NCBI GenBank assembly: GCA_020741775.1
Contig: DYYG01000047.1
Coordinates: 62,001 to 126,000 of the forward strand
From: Methylorubrum populi
GTDB lineage: Bacteria > Pseudomonadota > Alphaproteobacteria > Rhizobiales > Beijerinckiaceae
DNA: 64,000 nt
Direction: 5' to 3'
Of this stretch, positions 52,126 through 60,800 are shown piece by piece. Numbering within the stretch: the stretch's first letter is position 1; each line of letters begins with the position of its first letter. The translations under genes were made by a program, and so were the position numbers. Below the pieces are notes generated by a model. It was given only the letters and a program-made list of their open reading frames with translations. It had not been told where the DNA came from and did no database searches.

Positions 52126-53385
52126 ATGCACGTCGTGATCCTCGCCGAATTCGCCGCCGCCAGCGGAGGCGCCGAGAAGGTCGCCGTCGAATCGGCCCGG
52201 GGGTTGGCCGAGGCCGGCGCCGAGGTCACCTTCATCCAGGCGGTGGCCGGCCCCGCCGACCCGCTCCTCACGCATCCGCGCCTGACACGCATCACCCTCG
52301 ATCTGCCGGATGTGTGGTCGCTGCCGGCGTGGCGGGCGGCGGCGAGCGGGATCTGGAACGGCGAGGCGGCCGCCCGCCTCGCCGGCGCCCTCGACGCCCT
52401 GCCCCGGCCGGCGGATTGCCTTCATCTGCACCAGTGGACCCGGGCCTTTTCCCCCGCCGTGCTGCCGGTGCTGCTCGGGCGCGGCCTGCCCCTGGTGCTG
52501 ACGCTGCACGACTACGCCCTCACCTGCCCGAACGGCGTATTCTACCGCTTCGACCGGTCCGAGCCCTGCGCGCTCACGCCGCTCTCCGGCGCCTGCCTCG
52601 CGGCGGCCTGCGATCCGAAAAGCCGGCGGCACAAGCTGGTGCGGGTCGGTCGCGCCGCCGCCCTGCGGCTGGCGACGGGCCGGGCCGAACTCGACGTCGT
52701 CCATGTCTGCGACGCGAGCCGGGCGCGGATGGAGGCGATGCGCGCCGGACTCAGCCTGCGCCACCACCGCATCGACAATCCCGTGCGGGTGGAGAAGCGG
52801 GCGCCGGCCGAACCCGCCCGCGGCGATGCGGTGGTCTATGTCGGGCGCCTCACCCCGGAAAAGGGGGCCGATCTCGTTTCCGAGGCCGCGCAGCGGGCCG
52901 GGTTGCCGGCCCTGTTCGTCGGCGCCGGACCGCTGGAGGCCCGCCTGCGCGCGGCGGGTGCGGAGGTGCTCGGCTGGAAAAGCCCGGCGGAGGTCGAGAC
53001 CATCCTGCGCCGCCGCGCGCGGGCGGTCTGCGCCCCCTCCCGCTGGTACGAGACCGGCCCTCTCACGATCTACGAGGCCCTGGCCCAGGGCCTGCCGGTG
53101 GTGGCCTCTCGCAGGTCCGGTGCGGCGGAGAAGGTGATCGATGGGCAGACGGGCTTCGTCGTCGAACCCGAACCGGAGGCGCTGGTCCGCGCCTTCGATG
53201 CTCTCAAAGACGATGCGCGCACCGCCCAGCTCGGCCGGGCCGCCTATGAGAACTACTGGCAGGCTCCCCTGACGCTCGCTGGACATGCCCGGTCCCTGCT
53301 CGCCCTCTATCGCGAACTCGGCGACGCCCCCCGTCTGCGGCAGTGCGGTATCATGAGCCCGATCGAGACCGCGCAGGCGTCATGA
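52126..53385 (+). CDS. GT4-family glycosyltransferase, divergent paralogue
   Basis: A 419-residue GT-B glycosyltransferase related to the minus-strand neighbour. Shared features include MHVVILAEFAAASGGAEKVA against the neighbour's GGQAKVA start, the cysteine region (YALTCPNGVFYRFDRSEPCA, GACLAAACDPKSRRHK), VVYVGRLTPEKGADLVSEAA and YETGPLTIYEALAQGLPVVA. The C-terminus ends RLRQCGIMSPIETAQAS. Acceptor and donor are unknown. Its ATG at 52126 and the start of the neighbour at 52033 leave 92 bases for both promoters. Confidence 0.9.
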   Translation: MHVVILAEFAAASGGAEKVAVESARGLAEAGAEVTFIQAVAGPADPLLTHPRLTRITLDLPDVWSLPAWRAAASGIWNGEAAARLAGALDALPRPADCLHLHQWTRAFSPAVLPVLLGRGLPLVLTLHDYALTCPNGVFYRFDRSEPCALTPLSGACLAAACDPKSRRHKLVRVGRAAALRLATGRAELDVVHVCDASRARMEAMRAGLSLRHHRIDNPVRVEKRAPAEPARGDAVVYVGRLTPEKGADLVSEAAQRAGLPALFVGAGPLEARLRAAGAEVLGWKSPAEVETILRRRARAVCAPSRWYETGPLTIYEALAQGLPVVASRRSGAAEKVIDGQTGFVVEPEPEALVRAFDALKDDARTAQLGRAAYENYWQAPLTLAGHARSLLALYRELGDAPRLRQCGIMSPIETAQAS

Positions 53386-53546
53386 CGGGCGCCCCTCTTT
53401 GCAGGCGGCCGTCCTTGTCGTTATAGTTCCACCCCGGCGTCTCCCTCATGTGCCATGCGGGCGGCACAGCGATTACTTAAAAACATAAGTTTAATTTCGC
53501 CCGTTCCATCGTGCCGGGTCCGCTCGGAAGCTGCTCAAAACTGTTG

Positions 53547-53575
53547 TTGACTTTTATGTTGCACCGCAACATATG
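53547..53575 (+). promoter_or_regulatory. Phasin promoter with operator-like palindrome in the spacer
   Basis: A -35-like TTGACT (53547-53552) and a -10-like CATATG (53570-53575) are separated by exactly 17 bases. Most of the spacer is the perfect palindrome ATGTTGC-ACC-GCAACAT (53556-53572). A regulator there would block RNA polymerase. The TTGC-N3-GCAA half-sites resemble the TGC-type targets described for the PHB regulator PhaR in other alphaproteobacteria, so PhaR is the leading candidate. The phasin start codon is 85 bases downstream. Confidence 0.65.
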
Positions 53576-53659
53576 AGTTGCGGACCGGCCGGCTGCGGCG
53601 AGGCGTCTCACGCTTCCGCGACCCTGAATTCTCCCGGTCCAACTTGACAGGAGCGCGAC

Positions 53660-54013
53660 ATGAGCACCCAGAGCTTCGAGATTCCCGCCGAGTTCCGTGA
53701 CTTCGCCGACAAGAGCGTCGATCAAGCCCGCAACGCCTTCGGCACCTTCCTGAACGGTGCGGTGAAGACCTCCGAGCAGCTCCGGAACTCGGCCACGACC
53801 GTTCAGTCGACCCTGCATGCCGCTGTGCTGAAGAGCCTCGACCACGCCAAGACCAACGCCGACACCACCTTCGACTACGCCCAGCGCGTCGTTCGCGCGA
53901 AGGACGTGCGCGAGGCTTTCGAGATCCAGTCCGAGTTCGTGAAGACCCAGTTCGCCGCCCTCCAGGCCCAGGCCAAGGAGTACGGTGCCCTCGCTCAGAA
54001 CGTCGCCCGCTGA
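53660..54013 (+). CDS. phaP: Phasin family protein
   Basis: A 117-residue amphipathic helical protein that coats polyhydroxybutyrate granules. Phasin features are the lack of a signal peptide, FRDFADKSVDQARNAFGTFL, TSEQLRNSATTVQSTLHAAV and KTNADTTFDYAQRVVRAKDV, and a long helical end (EIQSEFVKTQFAALQAQAKE). It has an AGGAG ribosome-binding site and a promoter that carries a palindromic operator. The next gene, a second phasin-like protein, follows after 175 bases. Confidence 0.92.
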   Translation: MSTQSFEIPAEFRDFADKSVDQARNAFGTFLNGAVKTSEQLRNSATTVQSTLHAAVLKSLDHAKTNADTTFDYAQRVVRAKDVREAFEIQSEFVKTQFAALQAQAKEYGALAQNVAR

Positions 54014-54188
54014 TCCCATCGGGTATCGGGCGGCCCGACTGCTGCCCGACCCATGCGGAAATCGGTCACGGCCGGATCCGGTTCGACCGGGATCGGCACG
54101 CACCCGATCCAGACGTATGCTCTCCTGAAGCGCTCCGGGCCTCGCCCGGGGACGCATGAGGAGAAGGTGTCGAACGAGGAGAAGCTCC

Positions 54189-55040
54189 ATGTCGTCGAGC
54201 CGCCGCAGGGGACGTTCGCCGGGGACGTCCGCAAGCACCGTTCCGCGGACCGCCGTGCCTCAGCCGAAGGCCGCCGACATCCCGGCTTCCGAGACATCGG
54301 CGACCGAGGACGCGCAGCCGCAAGAGCAGCTGCAAGAGGTTGAGCCCAAAGTCGCGCAAGAGGCCGCACAGGACGCCGTGTCCGAGTTCGTCGCGGAGGG
54401 GCAGCCCCCGGCCGAGGAGAACGCCCTGGCGGAGCGCCTGACCGAGAGCGTCTCCACCGAGGCGGTCCTGGCCGTCGGCGCCCTGGACGACCAAGCCGCA
54501 ACCGAGGCCGCCGCGGCGGAGGCCGATTCGGCCGAGACCGTGCAGGCTGCCGGTGGCTCGGACGAGATTGTACCGGCCGACGAACCTTCGGAGCCGCAGG
54601 CCGCTGCGCCAGAGGCGGATGAAGCGGCGGAAGCCGCGCCGCCCAGCCCTGAACCGGCTCCCGTCGAAGCCGTCGCGTTGGTTGCCGAGAAGGTCGAGCA
54701 GGCCGTCGAGAGCGTCGCCGAGGTCGTTCCGGCGCCCGCGCCGGTCGAATCCGCCGGAGTGACGACTGCGCCGCGCAACGTCCAGATCGGGGCGAGCTTC
54801 GCCTTCGCACCGTCTCTCGCCCCTCTGACCGAGATCAACGCGAAGCTGTTCGCCTTCGCCCGCGGCGAGGGTGAGGCGGCTCTCGCCCATTTCCAGGCCC
54901 TGACCCGGGCCAAGTCCCCGGCGGAGGCGATCCGCCTTCAGGTCACGGAGTTGCAGCGGGCGGCCGACGCCTCGCTGACCTGCTTCACCGAGATCGTGCG
55001 CAGCGCCAATCGACTGAGCGGGTCCACGCACTGGCATTGA
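54189..55040 (+). CDS. Long acidic phasin-like protein
   Basis: A 283-residue protein in two parts. Residues about 20-185 are a disordered Ala/Glu/Pro-rich region (for example AAPEADEAAEAAPPSPEPAP). The C-terminal about 85 residues (NVQIGASFAFAPSLAPLTEI, TEINAKLFAFARGEGEAALA, LQRAADASLTCFTEIVRSAN) resemble the phasin fold. It may be a granule-associated protein with a flexible arm. The ATG at 54189 has a GAGGAG ribosome-binding site with ideal spacing, better than the ATG at 54156. A strong terminator follows. Confidence 0.78.
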   Translation: MSSSRRRGRSPGTSASTVPRTAVPQPKAADIPASETSATEDAQPQEQLQEVEPKVAQEAAQDAVSEFVAEGQPPAEENALAERLTESVSTEAVLAVGALDDQAATEAAAAEADSAETVQAAGGSDEIVPADEPSEPQAAAPEADEAAEAAPPSPEPAPVEAVALVAEKVEQAVESVAEVVPAPAPVESAGVTTAPRNVQIGASFAFAPSLAPLTEINAKLFAFARGEGEAALAHFQALTRAKSPAEAIRLQVTELQRAADASLTCFTEIVRSANRLSGSTHWH

Positions 55041-55069
55041 GCCACGCGGGCCACGGCTGAATGAAATCG

Positions 55070-55096
55070 GGGCAGCCCAACCGGGCTGCCCTTTTT
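55070..55096 (+). terminator. Rho-independent terminator after the phasin cluster
   Basis: A perfect 9-bp stem, GGGCAGCCC with its complement at 55083-55091, loop AACC, followed by five T residues. It separates the phasin genes from the Do-protease gene. Confidence 0.93.
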
Positions 55097-55224
55097 CATG
55101 TCGCGCGGCAGCCACGGCCAGAATCGGACGAGGGCGGCGGTCCGCCCCCCCGCGCCCCCTCGCCCCTGGCTGCCGGCGGAGCTACATAGCCCGCACCGTC
55201 TCAGCGTCTTCCGGGAGATCCCGC

Positions 55225-56694
55225 ATGCCTTCCTCGCCGCTTCTGCCGGCCGGTCTTGTGTCCGCGATGCTGCTCGCCGCCACGCCTGTCGGCGCGCAGA
55301 TGGCGAACACGCCCGAGAAGTCCGGGCCGGAGAAGCCCACCTCGGAGAAGGCGGTGCCGCTCTCGAAGGGCGAGATTCAGCTCTCCTTCGCGCCGGTGGT
55401 GAAGCGGGCCGCCCCGTCCGTCGTCAACGTCTATGCCTCCCATGTCGAGAAGCGCTCCGCGCGCTCCAACGCCATGGAGGAGTTCATGCGCCGCTTCTTC
55501 GGCGAGGACCGCCCGGGGCGTGGCCCCGGCGGCATGCCGGGTGAGCGGGCGCAGCGCTCCCTGGGCTCGGGCGTGATCGTCGATGCCTCGGGCCTCGTCA
55601 TCACCAACAACCACGTCATCGAGAACATGAACGAGGTGAAGGTGGCGCTCGCCGACAAGCGCGAGTTCGAGGCGCAGTTCGTGCTGCGCGATCCCCGCAC
55701 CGACCTCGCCGTCCTCAAGATCAAGAGCCCGGCCGACATCGCCCCGATGCCCATCGGCGATTCCGACCACTTGGAGGTCGGGGACTTCGTGCTGGCGATC
55801 GGCAATCCCTTCGGCGTCGGGCAGACCGTGACGCAGGGCATCGTCTCGGCCCTCGCCCGCACCCAGGTCGGCTCGTCGGACTACCAGTTCTTCATCCAGA
55901 CCGATGCGGCGATCAATCCGGGCAATTCGGGCGGCGCCCTGGTCGATCTTCAGGGGCGCCTCGTCGGCATCAACACCGCGATCTACTCGCAATCCGGCGG
56001 CAGCCACGGCATCGGCTTCGCCATCCCCGCGAGCATGGTCCGCGCCGTGGTCGAGACCGCCAAGAATGGCGGCAGCTTGGTGCGCCGGCCCTGGCTCGGG
56101 GCACGGGTGCAGAGCGTGACGCCGGATATCGCCGAGAGCGTCGGGCTCGACCGGCCGACCGGCGTGCTGGTGGCAAGCATGCAGGCCAAGAGCCCGGCCG
56201 AGGAAGCAGGCTTGAAGCGCGGCGACGTGATCCTCACCGTCGATGGCCAGACCGTCGATGACCCGGAGGCCTTCGGCTACCGCTTCGCCCTCAAGGGCAT
56301 TTCCGGCACGGCCAATCTCGGTATCCTGCGCGGCACCAAGCGCCAGACCGTACCGGTCAAGCTCGGGCCGGCGCCGGAGACGCGCCCGCGCGACGCGCTC
56401 AAGGTCCGCACCCGCACCCCCTTCGCGGGCGCGACCCTGGTGAACACCTCGCCGGCCGTCAGCGAGGAATTGCAGGCCGACCTGCCGGAGGAAGGCGTGG
56501 CGGTGAGCGCGGTCGAGGACAATTCCCTCGCGAGCCGAGCCGGCTTCCGCAAGGGCGACGTGATCCTCGCGATCAACGGGATGCCGATCACCTCGACCAA
56601 GGATCTAGACCGGCTCACCCAGCGCAATCCCGGCCTGTGGGAGGTCTCGATCAAGCGCGGCGGCGAGGTGCTGACCTCGGTGTTCGGGGGCTAG
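55225..56694 (+). CDS. Do-family periplasmic serine endoprotease
   Basis: A 489-residue DegP/DegQ-type protease. A signal peptide (ending VGAQ) exports it. The catalytic triad is His in LVITNNHVIENM, Asp in DPRTDLAVLKIK and Ser in AAINPGNSGGALVD. Two PDZ domains follow (about residues 285-375 and 395-489; GLKRGDVILTVDGQTVDD and GFRKGDVILAINGMPITS). It probably degrades or refolds damaged envelope proteins. It is monocistronic, with palindromic repeats downstream. Confidence 0.94.
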   Translation: MPSSPLLPAGLVSAMLLAATPVGAQMANTPEKSGPEKPTSEKAVPLSKGEIQLSFAPVVKRAAPSVVNVYASHVEKRSARSNAMEEFMRRFFGEDRPGRGPGGMPGERAQRSLGSGVIVDASGLVITNNHVIENMNEVKVALADKREFEAQFVLRDPRTDLAVLKIKSPADIAPMPIGDSDHLEVGDFVLAIGNPFGVGQTVTQGIVSALARTQVGSSDYQFFIQTDAAINPGNSGGALVDLQGRLVGINTAIYSQSGGSHGIGFAIPASMVRAVVETAKNGGSLVRRPWLGARVQSVTPDIAESVGLDRPTGVLVASMQAKSPAEEAGLKRGDVILTVDGQTVDDPEAFGYRFALKGISGTANLGILRGTKRQTVPVKLGPAPETRPRDALKVRTRTPFAGATLVNTSPAVSEELQADLPEEGVAVSAVEDNSLASRAGFRKGDVILAINGMPITSTKDLDRLTQRNPGLWEVSIKRGGEVLTSVFGG

Positions 56695-57086
56695 AGCATT
56701 CTTCGCGGACGTGGCTGCCGGTTCCGCGAGAGAAAATTCAGCACTATCAAGTAGCTAGAGCATTTTTCATGATCCGAGGAACATGGAAAGTGCTCTGTCG
56801 TTCTGCCCGCACCGGCGGACGATGAAGCCCTACAGGGCCGGGAGCAGCGGCAGTTTCGTGCAGGCCAGCCGCCCTGCCGGCCCCACGACGTGCGATTTCG
56901 CTCATCCGCCGGTCGCGCTTCCCGATAGCGTCCTGAAAGGGGCGCCGGGATGACGCCTCGTTCGGGACGAGCGTCCGCCGCGCGCGACGCAATTCGCTAA
57001 CCGTACGAGGCAATCCGCTGGCAACCCAGCGACCCTAGAACGGCCCTTCGAGAGCCGGCAGGGCTTCGACCGGTGGGGCGGACACG
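56695..57086. other. Intergenic region with two palindromic repeats
   Basis: A 392-bp space between the Do protease gene and a small secreted-protein gene. It begins with a TAGAGCATTCTTCGCGGACG-type palindromic stretch (56693-56745) and then the hairpin at 56757-56797. The rest (56800-57086) shows no gene with a ribosome-binding site; it must hold the promoter of the 57087 gene, which I cannot pinpoint. Confidence 0.55.
56757..56797. repeat. Palindromic repeat with AGAGCATTTTT arm
   Basis: Arms AGAGCATTTTTCATG (56757-56771) and CATGGAAAGTGCTCT (56783-56797) match at 12 of 15 positions around an 11-nt loop. Just upstream, a second stretch starting TAGAGCATTCTT carries similar sequence. Such TAGAGCATTTT-type elements are familiar intergenic repeats of Hyphomicrobiales. 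Confidence 0.6.
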
Positions 57087-57338
57087 ATGCGGGATCTGAT
57101 CACGATTGCGGCGGCCGGGCTAGTGATATCGGCCTTTGCCCTGCTCACCCCGTCCCTGGTCGAGGCGGTACCGAACCCGGTGGGCTCGGCGAAGCTGTTC
57201 ACCCAGCGCCTGCCGCAGGCGGGCGGCGCCGTTCCGGCCAGCGCCCGGATCGACACCGTGACGTCGGATCCGGAGCGGATCGTCGTGGCCCGCCGGCCGC
57301 TTCTGGTCGGCATCTCGGCGGGCACGGCCTCCCGATGA
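57087..57338 (+). CDS. Small secreted hypothetical protein
   Basis: An 83-residue protein with an N-terminal hydrophobic segment that fits a signal peptide or anchor (MRDLITIAAAGLVISAFALL, possible cleavage after VEA). The rest is basic and contains no recognisable domain. Its TGA stop overlaps the ATG of a 31-codon membrane peptide gene, so the two are probably translated together. I do not recognise a family. Confidence 0.5.
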   Translation: MRDLITIAAAGLVISAFALLTPSLVEAVPNPVGSAKLFTQRLPQAGGAVPASARIDTVTSDPERIVVARRPLLVGISAGTASR

Positions 57339-57430
57339 CCACTGCGGACAGCTCTCTGCTCGCAGCAGCGTTCGTGCTCGGCCTGGGCGCGGCCCTTCTT
57401 CTCAATGCCCTGCTGACATGGCCTTTCTGA
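57335..57430 (+). CDS. Tiny single-span membrane peptide, 31 residues
   Basis: A 31-codon open frame that starts in ATGA overlap with the preceding small secreted-protein gene. The product has a short polar start (MTTADSSLLAA) and one hydrophobic helix (AFVLGLGAALLLNALLTWPF), typical of bacterial small membrane proteins that modulate larger partners. There is no independent ribosome-binding site; translation would depend on coupling. Confidence 0.4.
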   Translation: MTTADSSLLAAAFVLGLGAALLLNALLTWPF

Positions 57431-57458
57431 CCTGAGAGGCGGGTGCTGCGGAGGGGTG

Positions 57459-57692
57459 TCAGCCCGCCGTCACACCGGCCAGTGCGTGGCGATTGCCGTG
57501 CAGGCCCGCGCAGAGATCGTCGATCTCGGTCACGTCGAGGGCCTCGCCATTGCTGGCGGCGATGGTGTCGATGAGGTCGTCCTTGCGCGGATCGAAGGGG
57601 TGACCCTGCATCCGGTAGAACTGATAGTAGCGCAACGCCGCCAGCAGCGTGTCACGCTCGCGGGCGGTGACGGTGAGGTTCTGCGTGGTCAT
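57459..57692 (-). CDS. Small hypothetical protein
   Basis: A 77-residue soluble protein from the ATG at 57692, which has an AGGGGA ribosome-binding site. The sequence starts MTTQNLTVTARERDTLLAAL and continues RYYQFYRMQGHPFDPRKDDL, then IDTIAASNGEALDVTEIDDL. It is probably helical. I do not recognise a family with certainty. The frame could begin seven codons earlier, but the spacing favours 57692. It faces the 3' end of the large glycosyltransferase, both on the minus strand. Confidence 0.7.
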   Translation of the reverse strand: MTTQNLTVTARERDTLLAALRYYQFYRMQGHPFDPRKDDLIDTIAASNGEALDVTEIDDLCAGLHGNRHALAGVTAG

Positions 57693-57819
57693 GGGCTTCC
57701 CCTTGGCTTGCAACGAACGCCGGGTGAGACCGCGCGCGACTCACCGAGCTTGGCCGTTGTAGCCCCCGGGCACGAGTCCCGTCCATGACATGTGGCAGGA
57801 TCGCCGGGCCCCGAGGGGA

Positions 57820-60800
57820 TCAGGCCGGGGCCGTCTCCCGCCGCGCCTCGTTCGGTACGGAACCGGGCAGGCCGTAATAGTCGGCCAGGATGTTCGGATA
57901 GGCGGCGGGCCGGAACGGGGTCCGGGCGGCCCAGAGGTCATCGAGCGGCAGCGCCAGCAGCGCCGCGTTGAGCCGCTGCGGATCCTCGGCCAGGGCCGGA
58001 TCGAGACGAGACCCCTCGCCGGTCGCGCGCAGGCGCTCGGCCTGGGCTCCGAGATCGAACACCACGGGTGGAATGCCCGCCGCGAGCGCCAGGGATAGGG
58101 TGTAGCAATAGGTTTCCGGCCAGATCGACGGCAGCAGCGCCAGATCGGGTTCGAGCCGGGCGATCTCGGCCAGTGCGACCGCGTCGCTGGTGTAGAGGCC
58201 GGTCTCGCGCACGCCGGCGGCTTCCATGGCCCTCGGCTCGGCGGAATGGCCGACGATGGTAAATTCGATCGGCAACTGCCTCAGCCCGGCATCGAGGGCG
58301 AGGTTGTGGACGATGTCGAAGCCCTTATGCGCGCCGATCGATCCGATCACCGCGACCCGCAGCGGTCCCTCCCTCCGCCGATGCGGAACGAGCGCGACCG
58401 CTGGCAGCGTCTCCTCATGCGGGCGCAGCACGATCCGGTCGAACCGCAGCACCGGGCCGATGCGGTCGGCGAGATCGGCCGAGGGGGCGAAGACCGTCCT
58501 GGCCTGACCGAGGAACTCGGCCCAGAGGCGGCGCCGCTCCTCGGGATCGGGCAGCGCAATCCCCTCCGCATCGCGGTCGAGGCGGATGCAGTCGCGGCAG
58601 ACCGAGGGCTCGGCCAGCCCGCAATAGACGCCCTCAGGACGGACGAGGTTGTTGCGGTGACAGACCGGCGCGTAATCGTGCAGCGTCACGTCATAGCCCG
58701 CCTTCAGGCTCCCGATCAGCCGCATGGCGATCCGGGTGGAGGCGGCGTCGAGCCCGGCCAGCGAATGGACATGCACCAGCGTCGGGTCGAGCCAGCCGAT
58801 CAGTTCGGCCAGCAGCGCGGCGTCCCGATCGAGGGAAAGCGGGTCGAGGATCGAGACGGGAAAGTCGATGCCGGTCGATCCCGGCAGGCCGAACCTGACC
58901 CCGCCGGGCTCCTCGGTGCGCAGGTAGACGGCGGCAAGACCCGCCTCGGCGAGCCGGGCGCTCAGGGTCTCGATATGGGTCTCGACGCCGCCGCCGAAAT
59001 CGTGGGTCACGATCAGGGCGATGCCGCGCCCGGCCGCCTGCGCGCGCTTGGCGAAGCGGTACAGGTCGAGGCGGCGGCGGGCGAAGCGGGCGGGATCGAC
59101 CTCGATATGGGTGTGGACCCGGCGCTGGTAGTCGGGATGCTTGGTCAGGATCGTGCGGAAGATATCCGCGCCCTTGGTCGCCAGCAGCGTGCCGAAGGAG
59201 ACGCTGCCGGAATGGAACACGAACACATCGTGGGCCAGCAGGTTGGTGAAGCCCGCCTTGAGGGCGCGCATGCAGAAATCGTTCTCCTCGCCGTAGCCGC
59301 GCCCGAAGGTCTCGGCATCGAGGGGGCCGACCGCGTCGATCACGGCTCGCCGCATATACATGCAGAAGCCGACCCCGGTCGGGACGGGTGAACTGCAGCG
59401 GGCGTTGCAGAGGCGGGTATAGGCGTCGATCTCACCCGGCGTGACTTCGAGCCGGGCTTGGTTGTCGACGTTCGGCCGCGGGTAGCTGCAGATCGTGGCG
59501 TTGTTGGAGAACGGCGTCACCGTCGCGACCCTGGCATCGTGATCCGCGTGCCAGAGCAGGCGGTCGAGCCAGTCGCCGTAGACGACGATGTCGGCGTTGA
59601 GCAGCACCACATCCTTGCCCGCCGCCGCCTCCAGGCCGCGGTTGCAGGTTCGCACGAAGCCGAGATTCTCGTCGTTGACGGCGTGGGCGAACAGGCCCTG
59701 GGCGGCGAGGTCGGCGAGCGCCGCGCTCAGGCGCGGATCGGGGCTGCGGTCGTCGATGACGAGGAGGGCGAAGAGCGTCGCCTGGCGCGCTCTCAGCACC
59801 GAGTGGATCGCCCGCAGGGTGTCGTCATACCCCTTGTAGACCGGCATGATCAGGACGACCCGCGCCGCCGCGAGGTCGGCGGCGGGACGCGCCTGGGCCC
59901 ATTCGGCGGGTGCCGGCGCTACCTGGGCCGGCCATGTGCCGAGGCCGAACGGCGTCGGCCGGAAGCCGAGGGCCCGGCCGACCGCGAGATAATGGACGAA
60001 CGGGTTGATCCCCGCCCCGATCTCCCGCCGGTACTGCTTGCGGTAATAGCTCACCGAGAAGGAGGGGCTCGGGTCGCGGTCCTCGCGGGCACCGAAATCG
60101 AGGAAGTGGCGGACCGGATCGATCCCGGAGCGGCGGATATCGGCGTTGGTCTCGAGGTAGTGCTCGCGGTCGAACTCGGCCGCGACCGCCTCGTAGATCT
60201 GCGCGTCGGTGGCTTCCGCCGGATCGGCCGGCAGGGCGACGACCGGCGGTTTCGCCCGCCGCGCCGGTGCCGTCGCGGCCTCGGCGCCCTGAAGGCGCCG
60301 GGTCGCGGCGAAGTGGTAGAGCGGGCTGACGCCGAGGCGCCGCATATGGGCGTGGCGCTGCAGATAGGTGTCCCCGGCGAAGGCGTCGTTCGGGTCGAGC
60401 CCCCGCCGCCACCCCTTGGTCAGGTAATGGGCGAGCGGATCCTCCCCGCTGCCGAGCCCGGCCCGGCGGGCATAATACGGCGCGTCGAAGAACGGCGCCG
60501 CGACCTCGGCCTGCAACGCCGGAAAATCGGCACCGGGCTGGGTCGCGACCCGCAGCCGCTCCGCCGGGGTCAGGCCGGCATAATGCAGGAGCGGATTGGC
60601 CGGCGCCCGGTCGGCGAGGTGACGGTCGATGTAATACAGGGTCGAGAACACGGCGGAGGGGTCGCGGCCCTCCAGCCAGCCGTGATCGAGATAGTGCAGC
60701 AACGGGTCGCCGCTGCCCGCGGCCACGTCGGGATAGGCGGAGAGATAGAAGGCGGCATCGAAGAAGGGAGCAGCCGTCGCGGCATCGCGGCGCTTGGGCC

